Of a stretch of 64,000 bases of DNA, positions 43,026 to 49,874 are shown piece after piece. A model generated the notes under the pieces. It saw only the letters and a list, made by a program, of their open reading frames with translations. It was not told the origin of the DNA and searched no databases. The stretch comes from G965232465 sp965276005 (GTDB taxonomy: Bacteria > Pseudomonadota > Alphaproteobacteria > JAQWUY01), in NCBI GenBank assembly GCA_965276005.1, contig OZ254962.1, positions 2,542,001 to 2,606,000 on the forward strand. Direction: 5' to 3'. Each line of letters opens with the position of its first letter. Positions within the stretch are counted from its first letter, which is position 1. A program made the translations under genes and the position numbers.

Positions 43026-45725
43026 ATGGAGTGGGATAAGGGTATGGATTTATCGACAATTAAGGTCATAAAACGCAACGCAGAACAGGTACAATTTAAC
43101 AATGACAAGATCGCCAGTGCTGTAAAAAAAGCGTTTATGGCGGTGGTGCACGAATCGGATGCAGATATTTCGCAACAGCAACGGGTACAGATTGCCGATG
43201 CGGTGACCGATATTACAGATGCGGTCAGCAAGCGGTTGTCGGTAAATGCCCAGCATGGCGGGGTGATATTTTTAGAAGACATCCAAGACCAAGTGGAACT
43301 TGCCCTGATGCGTTCGGGTGAATACGAGGTTGCCAAAGCCTTTGTATTGTACCGAGAACAACGGGCAAGACAGCGCCAGCAATCGGAAAAATTGCAGGTC
43401 GCTATGGGTACCAAAGTGGCATCGATGCAGGTGGTAAAACGGGACGGCAGCAAACAAGCGGTTAGCCTCGATAAAATCACCAATCGGGTACGGGCGTTGG
43501 CACATGGGCTCGACACCGACCCCATTGTAGTCGCACAAAAGGCGGTTGCCGGCTTGTTTGATGGCATCACCACTGAGGAAATCGATACTTTTTTATCGGA
43601 AACAGCGGCGGCGTTGACGGTGGAAAATCCAGATTATTCCTATGTCGCCGCTCGTATTAAAGTCAATGCCTTACACAAACAAACAAATGGCTTTATCGCC
43701 GCCACCCACGCTTTATATCGAGACGGATTGTTGCATGATAGCTATTACAATATGGTTGTCGACAATGCGGATGCTATTGCTGCGATGATCGATTATGAAC
43801 GGGATTATAATTTTGATTACTTTGCTTTAACCACCTTGATTAAAGCCTATTTGTTACGGGTTGACGATGTGTATGTGGAACGCCCACAAGATATGTTTAT
43901 GCGTACCGCTTTAACCTGCGGCTGTGGTGAGGTGTTCGATGCGGATGCGGTGGCAAACACTTACGATATGATGGCAAACGGCTACTATACCCACGCCACC
44001 CCCACTTTGTTTAACAGCGGTTTGAAAATGCAGCAGCTGTCGTCTTGTTTCCTGATTTCTATGGAAGACGATTCCATTGAGGGTATTTTTAACACCATTA
44101 AAGATTGTGCCTTGATTTCTAAGACAGCGGGGGGGATTGGCTTACATGCCCACAATATCCGGGGGGCGGGGTCGCTTATTAAGTCCACCAACGGCAAATC
44201 AAATGGGTTGATTCCATTTTTAAAAATCTTTAACGAAACCGCTCGTTCTGTCGATCAAGGCGGCGGCAAACGCAAGGGGTCTTTTGCGGTGTATTTGGAA
44301 CCGTGGCATACGGACATCGAAGCGTTTCTGGAACTACGAAAAAACACCGGTGCCGAAGAGTTCCGGGCAAGGGATCTGTTTTATGCCCTGTGGATTCCCG
44401 ACCTGTTTATGCAGCGGGTAGAAGCCGATGCCGATTGGACTTTGCTGTCGGAAAACGATTGTCCCGGCTTGTGTGATACATACGGGGCAGAATTTAACAC
44501 ACTGTACGAAAAATACGAACAACAGGGGTGCGGTAAAACCATCAAAGCCCGTGACCTGATGGCAAAAATTATCGAAGCCCAAATTGAAACCGGGCAACCG
44601 TATATGTTGTATAAAGATTCGATTAACGCAAAGTCGAATCAAAAAAATATTGGCGTGATTAAATCGTCGAATCTGTGTGCGGAAATTGTTGAATATTCTG
44701 ACAGCAAAGAAACAGCGGTGTGTAATTTGGCGTCTATAGCCTTGCCTAAATGTATCGATAAACACGGGGCGTACGATTATCAAAAACTGTATCAAGTGTC
44801 CCGTTTGGCAACCCGTAACTTAAACCGGGTCATCGATGTGAACTATTATCCAACCGCAAAAACCGAGCGATCTAATCTCCGTCATCGCCCCATTGGTCTA
44901 GGTATACAAGGGCTTGCCGATGTGTTCTTTAAAATGCACATCGCCTATGACAGCGACACTGCCCGGGATATAAACAAAAAGATTTTTGAAACCATTTACT
45001 TTGGGGCAATAACCGAAAGTATGGAAATCGCCAAAGTCGACGGACCGTATGAGACCTTTGCCGGATCGCCCATATCGCAGGGACAGTTCCAATTCGATAT
45101 GTGGGGGATAACCCCATCCGGTATGTGGGATTGGGACTCTTTACGGGCAGATGTGCAAAAATATGGCGTACGCAATTCCTTAACCACCGCCTGTATGCCG
45201 ACCGCATCGACGGGGATTATTTTGGGCAATACGGAAACTTTCCAAGTGCAGACTTCGAATATTTATAAACGCCAAACTTTGTCGGGGGAATTTTTGTTGG
45301 TCAATCGCTACTTGGTAAAAGACTTGATGCAGCGGCAGCTGTGGACAAAAGAAATGCGGGACACTATCATTGTCGAAGACGGGTCGATTCAAAATATCCC
45401 AAACATTCCCGATGAAGTCAAACAGGTGTATAAAACCGTGTGGGAAACTTCACAGCGGGTGGTTATCGACATGGCGGCGGATCGCAGTCCGTATATCGAC
45501 CAAACCCAATCGATGAATCTGTGGCTGGCATCGCCGACATTTTCACAGGTGGGATCGATGCATATGTATGCGTGGAAAAAGGGCTTAAAAACCGGTATGT
45601 ATTACTTGCGATCCCGTTCGGCGGTAAATGCGGTACAAATGACCGTATCCAATCCTGCCGATAGCCAAACCACACATACCATGAGTAATGATGAACTAGA
45701 GGATTGCTTAACATGCAGTGCTTGA
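43026..45725 (+). CDS. nrdA: Class I ribonucleotide reductase large subunit with two ATP-cones
   Basis: 899 residues, longer than the about 760 of E. coli NrdA. Two ATP-cone domains stand in tandem (about 14-105 and about 137-220). Each starts with a VIKR or VVKR motif, and the second reads VVKRDGSKQAVSLDKI. The barrel has the thiyl-radical Cys in SNLCAEI, the NLCAEIVEYSD loop, and a PTASTGIILGNTE finger. The Tyr pair for electron transfer lies in the YYLRSRSAVNAV region. The C-terminus ends EDCLTCSA, a CxxC tail like that of the eukaryotic-type R1 (CLMCGS). It reduces ribonucleotides with NrdB. Starts at 43026 or 43044 are both possible. It is followed by an 88-bp repeat and nrdB. Confidence 0.95.
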   Translation: MEWDKGMDLSTIKVIKRNAEQVQFNNDKIASAVKKAFMAVVHESDADISQQQRVQIADAVTDITDAVSKRLSVNAQHGGVIFLEDIQDQVELALMRSGEYEVAKAFVLYREQRARQRQQSEKLQVAMGTKVASMQVVKRDGSKQAVSLDKITNRVRALAHGLDTDPIVVAQKAVAGLFDGITTEEIDTFLSETAAALTVENPDYSYVAARIKVNALHKQTNGFIAATHALYRDGLLHDSYYNMVVDNADAIAAMIDYERDYNFDYFALTTLIKAYLLRVDDVYVERPQDMFMRTALTCGCGEVFDADAVANTYDMMANGYYTHATPTLFNSGLKMQQLSSCFLISMEDDSIEGIFNTIKDCALISKTAGGIGLHAHNIRGAGSLIKSTNGKSNGLIPFLKIFNETARSVDQGGGKRKGSFAVYLEPWHTDIEAFLELRKNTGAEEFRARDLFYALWIPDLFMQRVEADADWTLLSENDCPGLCDTYGAEFNTLYEKYEQQGCGKTIKARDLMAKIIEAQIETGQPYMLYKDSINAKSNQKNIGVIKSSNLCAEIVEYSDSKETAVCNLASIALPKCIDKHGAYDYQKLYQVSRLATRNLNRVIDVNYYPTAKTERSNLRHRPIGLGIQGLADVFFKMHIAYDSDTARDINKKIFETIYFGAITESMEIAKVDGPYETFAGSPISQGQFQFDMWGITPSGMWDWDSLRADVQKYGVRNSLTTACMPTASTGIILGNTETFQVQTSNIYKRQTLSGEFLLVNRYLVKDLMQRQLWTKEMRDTIIVEDGSIQNIPNIPDEVKQVYKTVWETSQRVVIDMAADRSPYIDQTQSMNLWLASPTFSQVGSMHMYAWKKGLKTGMYYLRSRSAVNAVQMTVSNPADSQTTHTMSNDELEDCLTCSA

Positions 45726-45759
45726 ATACATATAACACAGTAGAAAGAAGGTCGAAAAA

Positions 45760-45813
45760 ATGATTCTTAACAGTCATGCCAAACTAGGGGATTGCTTAAT
45801 ATGCAGTGCTTGA
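45760..45813 (+). CDS. Micro-ORF 1, 17 residues, with an NrdA-like CxxC tail
   Basis: The peptide reads MILNSHAKLGDCLICSA and ends TGA. Its last ten residues mirror the NrdA tail EDCLTCSA. Its first residues mirror the NrdB start. An AGAAGG ribosome site sits about 8 nt upstream, the same as used by nrdB. It arose by the 88-bp duplication. Translation is likely from the ribosome site alone, but no evidence of function exists in the sequence. A role as a free thiol-exchange peptide is speculation. Confidence 0.4.
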   Translation: MILNSHAKLGDCLICSA

Positions 45814-45847
45814 ATACATATAACACATTAGAAAGAAGGTCGAAAAA

Positions 45848-45901
45848 ATGATTCTTAACAGTTGTGCCAAACTAGGGGATTGCTTAATATGCAGTGCTTG
45901 A
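45848..45901 (+). CDS. Micro-ORF 2, 17 residues, with an NrdA-like CxxC tail
   Basis: MILNSCAKLGDCLICSA, then TGA. It differs from micro-ORF 1 at one residue (His6 to Cys), which needs two base changes, while the CxxC and tail are identical. It has the same AGAAGG site. The extra Cys matches the Cys6 of NrdB (MISKGC). The open frame is kept in both copies. Confidence 0.4.
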   Translation: MILNSCAKLGDCLICSA

Positions 45902-45935
45902 ATACATATAACATAGTAGAAAAAAGGTCGAAAAA

Positions 45936-46931
45936 ATGATTTCTAAGGGGTGTACTTCTATTTTTCCTTTGCAGTATCCGGAAATTTGGGATCGCTATAA
46001 GCTGCATGTGCAATCGTTTTGGACACCGGAAGAGGTGTCGTTTCAAGACGATTTACGGGATTTACAAAAATTGGGCGTGGGTGAAAAACGCTTTATCAAT
46101 CATGTGCTGGCGTTCTTTGCCAATTCGGAGGCAATGATTAACGAAAACTTAGCATCTAGGTTTTATAAGGAAATTCTTATTCCAGAGGCACGGGCGTTTA
46201 TATCGATGCAGATGTTAAACGAAACCATTCATGCCGAGACCTATGCGTTGCAAATTGAAACCTATGTGCCGAACCAAGCGGAAAAAGACCAGCTGTTCGA
46301 CGCTATCGAAAATGTCCCTTGTATCCACAAAAAAGCCCTGTGGGTGGGTAAGTGGCTGAGTGGCAAACAAAACTTATTAACCCGTCTTATCGGTTTTGGC
46401 TTGGTCGAGGGGTTGTTTTTTGCCGGCTCTTTTTGTGCCATTTATTATTTTCGCAAACGGGGATTGTTGCCGGGACTGGCGTTAAGCAACGACTGGATCG
46501 CCCGTGATGAAGGCATGCACTTTAGTTTTTCTGCTCTGATGTTTCGGACTTTGCGGCAAAAATACCTAAAGGGCACCCTTGACGATACCATGTTATCTGA
46601 TGTAAACCTGATTTCTGGCGATGTGCCACAACAGGAATTTGAGCACATCGTACGGGAGGCACTGGAGTGCGAAAAAGAATTCGTGCGGGACGCTCTGCCC
46701 GTAGATTTAATCGGTATGAATGCGGACTTAATGTGCCAATACATCGAAGCAGTTGCCGATCGCATTGCCGATTTATTCGGCTTCGACCGGGTGTTTCACA
46801 CAGAAAACCCATTCGACTTTATGCGGGCATTAGATGTGCAGAATGTGACCAACTTTTTTGAAAAGAGAGTATCCGAATACCAACGCCCCACAAACCGAGA
46901 TTTATCGTTTAACGAAGACGAAGATTTTTAA
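45936..46931 (+). CDS. nrdB: Class I ribonucleotide reductase small subunit (R2)
   Basis: 331 residues from the ATG at 45936. It holds the metal site and radical used by NrdA. Ligand blocks are FFANSEAMINENL (first ligand Glu here, where most R2 proteins have Asp) and NETIHAETY (Glu, His and the radical Tyr). GFGLVEGLFF and ARDEGMHFSF supply the second Glu, Glu and His. The Tyr is kept. The tail NRDLSFNEDEDF ends with an acidic stretch and a terminal Phe, as needed to dock on R1. The sequence style is eukaryote/chlamydia-like rather than E. coli-like. The third copy of the 88-bp repeat covers its start. Confidence 0.94.
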   Translation: MISKGCTSIFPLQYPEIWDRYKLHVQSFWTPEEVSFQDDLRDLQKLGVGEKRFINHVLAFFANSEAMINENLASRFYKEILIPEARAFISMQMLNETIHAETYALQIETYVPNQAEKDQLFDAIENVPCIHKKALWVGKWLSGKQNLLTRLIGFGLVEGLFFAGSFCAIYYFRKRGLLPGLALSNDWIARDEGMHFSFSALMFRTLRQKYLKGTLDDTMLSDVNLISGDVPQQEFEHIVREALECEKEFVRDALPVDLIGMNADLMCQYIEAVADRIADLFGFDRVFHTENPFDFMRALDVQNVTNFFEKRVSEYQRPTNRDLSFNEDEDF

Positions 46932-46946
46932 CAGACAGGATATATA

Positions 46947-47870
46947 ATGATGGGTGTATCAGAGAAAAACAGTTTTGGGCTTCGTAATGGTAAAAAAATT
47001 TATCACGGGTATAATGACGAACGCAAGGTAAAAGATAGAAAAGCTAAAGAAAAAACAAGGCTTGGATATGAGTCATACGCAAAAGATTTTGAAAGAATCA
47101 CGCATACTTTACCCGATAGCTATTTGAATTCCATTGTCTGTGGGGACAGTTTAGAAGTTTTAAAAAACATGCCAAATAATTGTATCGATATTGTGATGAC
47201 TTCTCCTCCATACAATTTTGGGCTAGAATATAATACCCATTCGGATACGGACAAATGGCATGACTATTTTGATATGTTATTTGCTATATTCGACGAATGT
47301 ATTCGGGTGTTAAAATATAGCGGTAGAATAATAGTCAATGTGCAACCCCTGTTTTCTGACTATATTCCCACACATCATATAGTCAGCAAGCATTTTTTGG
47401 ATAAAGGCTTAATTTGGAAAGGGGAAATACTTTGGGAGAAAAACAATTATAACTGTAAGTACACAGCATGGGGCAGTTGGAAGAGCCCAGCAAGCCCATA
47501 CTTAAAATATACATGGGAATTCTTAGAAGTGTTTTGTAAGGGACATTTAAAAAAGAAAGGCGATAGTGGGAATATTGATATAACGGACGAAGAATTTAAA
47601 AAATTTGTCGTCGCCAAGTGGTCGATCGCCCCAGGACGGGATATGAAAAAATACGGGCACCCCGCTATGTTTCCCGAAAAGTTAGTAGAAAGATGCCTTA
47701 AATTATTTAGTTTTAAAGGAGATATTGTGTTAGATCCTTTTAATGGCGTGGGAACAACGACTTATGTTGCCAAATCTTTAAAAAGAAGCTATGTCGGGAT
47801 CGATGTGTCCAACGAATATTGTATTACCGCACAAAATAGAATAGACAGCATGCAGCAGGAGTTGTTTTAA
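46947..47870 (+). CDS. Type II DNA methyltransferase, N4-cytosine or N6-adenine, beta class
   Basis: 307 residues. The catalytic motif IV reads TSPPYNFGLEY (about residue 90). Motif I (LDPFNGVGTT) is near residue 270, so the order IV...I marks the beta class. A central variable region (about 150-240) should hold target recognition, including WGSWKSPASPYLKY. AT-rich codon use differs from nrdB, only 15 bp upstream. Together with the following gene it makes a type II restriction-modification pair. Target sequence unknown. Confidence 0.9.
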   Translation: MMGVSEKNSFGLRNGKKIYHGYNDERKVKDRKAKEKTRLGYESYAKDFERITHTLPDSYLNSIVCGDSLEVLKNMPNNCIDIVMTSPPYNFGLEYNTHSDTDKWHDYFDMLFAIFDECIRVLKYSGRIIVNVQPLFSDYIPTHHIVSKHFLDKGLIWKGEILWEKNNYNCKYTAWGSWKSPASPYLKYTWEFLEVFCKGHLKKKGDSGNIDITDEEFKKFVVAKWSIAPGRDMKKYGHPAMFPEKLVERCLKLFSFKGDIVLDPFNGVGTTTYVAKSLKRSYVGIDVSNEYCITAQNRIDSMQQELF

Positions 47871-47871
47871 A

Positions 47872-48567
47872 ATGACCGTAAAAAATATCGATGCGATAAT
47901 ACAATATTATGAAAGTGTTGTGAAAACAGCAGATCAGACCGCCGAACATAATAAAGATCGGGCGTATGGTGGGTTTGTTCGAGCGACTAAAGGTGTGATG
48001 TTGGAAAATATAACAGAAAGTCTTATAAAAATAGCATGGCAAGAATTAGCAGCAGATGAAGGCAGACTGGTTATAAATAAAACAAAAATAAATATCCCCA
48101 TTGTACAAGATTATATAGACAATATGCAAGATAATGAGATAAAACAATATATTCAAAAAAACATATCGGACTATACATTTAAATGTTCTGTCGATAAACA
48201 TGTATACATCGATAACACATTTGTGTTGGCTGTAGAATGTAAGGCATATGCTGAAAATGCCATGTTAAAAAGAATATTGGTTGATTTTCATTTGCTTAAA
48301 ACTATGCACCCAGATTTGCAATGTGTTTTGTTGCAACTGGAAAGTCAATTAGGCGGGGATTATGCACAGCTTGCTAAAAATCCTTTTGGGTCTAAGCCAT
48401 CGCATACGCTTATGTCGTATTTTAATTTACAAATTTTAACCTTGCTTAAGGGTGAGAGAAAGGTAGATAGACCTATATACAAACCTGAGTATTACAAACC
48501 TTTATCAAAAACAAGGGTGCAGTATATTAAAAGTGAAATGAAACAATTACTAACACATTATTTATGA
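47872..48567 (+). CDS. Putative type II restriction endonuclease with PD-(D/E)xK core
   Basis: 231 residues, not assigned to a named enzyme. The central VYIDNTFVLAVECKAY offers the Asp...Glu-Cys-Lys of a PD-(D/E)xK nuclease (about residues 112-126). A helix with LKRILVDFHLLK follows. It starts 1 bp after the methyltransferase stop, which strongly suggests the restriction partner. It shares the AT-rich composition. The N-terminal 60 residues are helical, as in dimeric type II enzymes. Confidence 0.75.
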   Translation: MTVKNIDAIIQYYESVVKTADQTAEHNKDRAYGGFVRATKGVMLENITESLIKIAWQELAADEGRLVINKTKINIPIVQDYIDNMQDNEIKQYIQKNISDYTFKCSVDKHVYIDNTFVLAVECKAYAENAMLKRILVDFHLLKTMHPDLQCVLLQLESQLGGDYAQLAKNPFGSKPSHTLMSYFNLQILTLLKGERKVDRPIYKPEYYKPLSKTRVQYIKSEMKQLLTHYL

Positions 48568-48577
48568 GGAGAAGATC

Positions 48578-48832
48578 ATGCAATTTATTATATATTCAAA
48601 AGACAACTGTCCAAATTGTGAAAAAGCAAAAGCCCTAGTAATGGGGGCAGGACATACACCACAGATTAAAAAATTAGGCGAAGATATTAGCCGAGAGGCA
48701 TTTTTCGCCCGCTTTAGCAACGCCAAAACCCTACCACAAATAGAACTAAACGGCGAACACATCGGCGGTTTTTCCCAGCTAGAACAAACGATGGCAGAAA
48801 AAAAATTACACTTCGATAATGACGATTTTTAA
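48578..48832 (+). CDS. Glutaredoxin-like protein, probable reductant of NrdAB
   Basis: 84 residues. It has CPNC in KDNCPNCEKAKALV, cis-Pro in KTLPQIELNGEHIGGFSQL and the usual GG. Dithiol glutaredoxins of this size reduce the CxxC tail of NrdA. The C-terminus (HFDNDDF) is acidic and recalls the NrdB tail. A GAGGAG site lies close upstream. It probably belonged next to nrdB before the two restriction-modification genes came between. Confidence 0.9.
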   Translation: MQFIIYSKDNCPNCEKAKALVMGAGHTPQIKKLGEDISREAFFARFSNAKTLPQIELNGEHIGGFSQLEQTMAEKKLHFDNDDF

Positions 48833-49132
48833 TTAAATAAAGGGTGCCATAACAGATTTTGCAACGAATCTATGACATGTTGCCAATGGTCATCTTGATG
48901 TCAGCTCGCAGGAAAACCGTATCCACTAGCAAGACTGATATTGTCTTCACCTTTTCTGATATACGACAACAATATGTTATGTTTCCATTGGAGAGTAGGT
49001 ATGGTTTTTAATATATAATTTAGAATTAATAACAAAGGGTATACAAATTTGCTGTTGTCAATAGTTCTGTACCCCCATGTTTGTGGAATTGTCACCGGTC
49101 TGTTTTGTTATAAAAAAATGGCACATAAAAAA
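48833..49132. other. Intergenic region after the glutaredoxin gene
   Basis: About 300 bp, AT-rich. I see no gene, terminator or repeat here that I can support. A 64-codon minus-strand frame (49095-48901) lacks a ribosome site and any recognisable motif. Confidence 0.4.
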
Positions 49133-49153
49133 GGGGGCGTACCATACGCCCCC
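49133..49153 (-). terminator. Rho-independent terminator of the small hydrophobic gene
   Basis: An 8-bp GC-rich stem (49133-49140 with 49146-49153) and a 5-nt loop, followed by TTTTTT on the minus strand. It lies 28 bp after the stop of the 24-codon gene. Confidence 0.88.
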
Positions 49154-49180
49154 TGTTTTTCTGCCCACAGGGCAAAGGTC

Positions 49181-49255
49181 TTATGACACGGCGAACGCCC
49201 CTGCGATTAGTACTGCGATTACCGCCAGACCTTTATAAAATACATTATTTTTCAT
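49181..49255 (-). CDS. 24-residue hydrophobic membrane peptide
   Basis: The peptide starts MKNNVFYKGL and then has one hydrophobic run (about 10-23, AVIAVLIAGAFAV) with Ser as the last residue. An AAGGAG site sits 8 nt before the ATG at 49255. It has a consensus promoter and its own terminator, so it is a real transcription unit. It resembles small membrane toxins and envelope microproteins in size and layout, but I recognise no family. The leader (about 120 nt) contains two strong hairpins. Confidence 0.72.
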   Translation of the reverse strand: MKNNVFYKGLAVIAVLIAGAFAVS

Positions 49256-49279
49256 TTTAAATCTCCTTGTGATGGAAAT

Positions 49280-49360
49280 TGCTATATGGGGTATTGCCCC
49301 TATTTTTAGCGTTGCAAGCCGCCCCACACCACGCTTGTACGACCAACCACCGTACAACTG
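49280..49360 (-). promoter_or_regulatory. Structured 5' leader of the 24-residue peptide gene
   Basis: In the minus-strand leader a perfect 7-bp stem (TTGTACG with CGTACAA, about 49337-49359) and a GGGG/CCCC hairpin (about 49290-49304) precede the ribosome site. Such leaders can hide a start site or pair with an antisense RNA. Confidence 0.5.
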
Positions 49361-49385
49361 CACGACATGGGGAGCCCGCCCCTCG

Positions 49386-49415
49386 ATTATATACACCTTT
49401 TTTTGTCGTTGTCAA
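49386..49415 (-). promoter_or_regulatory. Consensus sigma-70 promoter of the 24-residue peptide gene
   Basis: On the minus strand TTGACA (49415-49410) and TATAAT (49391-49386) are both perfect and separated by 18 nt. The start would fall near 49379. Confidence 0.85.
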
Positions 49416-49874
49416 TGTGTGTTTTTTTGGTAATGGCTTTTTTTGATAAACAGGTGGTTACTTACCCATCTATTTTCCCATAGTAAGGGGGTGTTTTTCA
49501 TGAAAACAGCCTTTATGGGGAAAAATGAGGTGTATATTTGCCAATATGTTATGTGCATTTCACGATAAGATAGGCACATATAATCAAAAATAGAGTATTT
49601 TCACGAATAAATACTCTATTTTTACGGGGTTTATGTGTATTTGGCGTAAAATTCCCCTACTTCGTCATCATTTTAAGGTATATGTGGTGCAGGTCATTTT
49701 CTTGACCGTATTTCAATTATTAACAAGTCATTTGTTTGACAATAAGTTTGGGTTATCTAACGGGTCGTTTGTTCGACCATTCTTTGATTATTTGCAGATC
49801 ATTTTCTTGGTCACGCTTTGTGTATTCACAGTTTGATAACGAAACATTTGACACAAGCGTAAGAGGCATTTAAC
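49416..49874. other. Intergenic region before the subtilisin-like gene
   Basis: About 460 bp. It holds a perfect 15-bp inverted repeat with an 8-nt loop (49586-49600 with 49609-49623; AAAAATAGAGTATTT arms) that can work as a terminator in either direction. A 22-codon frame at 49500 and a 67-codon hydrophobic frame at 49633 are present; neither has enough support to be called a gene. Confidence 0.5.

Larger units (their letters stand above)
45693..45945 (+). repeat. 88-bp tandem repeat across the nrdA-nrdB junction
   Basis: The stretch from the nrdA tail codons through the gap to the nrdB start occurs three times with a period of exactly 88 bp. GGATTGC starts are at 45701, 45789 and 45877; ATG starts are at 45760, 45848 and 45936. 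Copies differ at only a few bases. The last copy runs directly into the true nrdB start. Confidence 0.95.

Noticed and set aside
49633..49836. 67-codon hydrophobic ORF before the S8 protease gene
   Set aside because: No ribosome site, no recognisable family, and the start lies directly after a terminator-like inverted repeat without a visible promoter.
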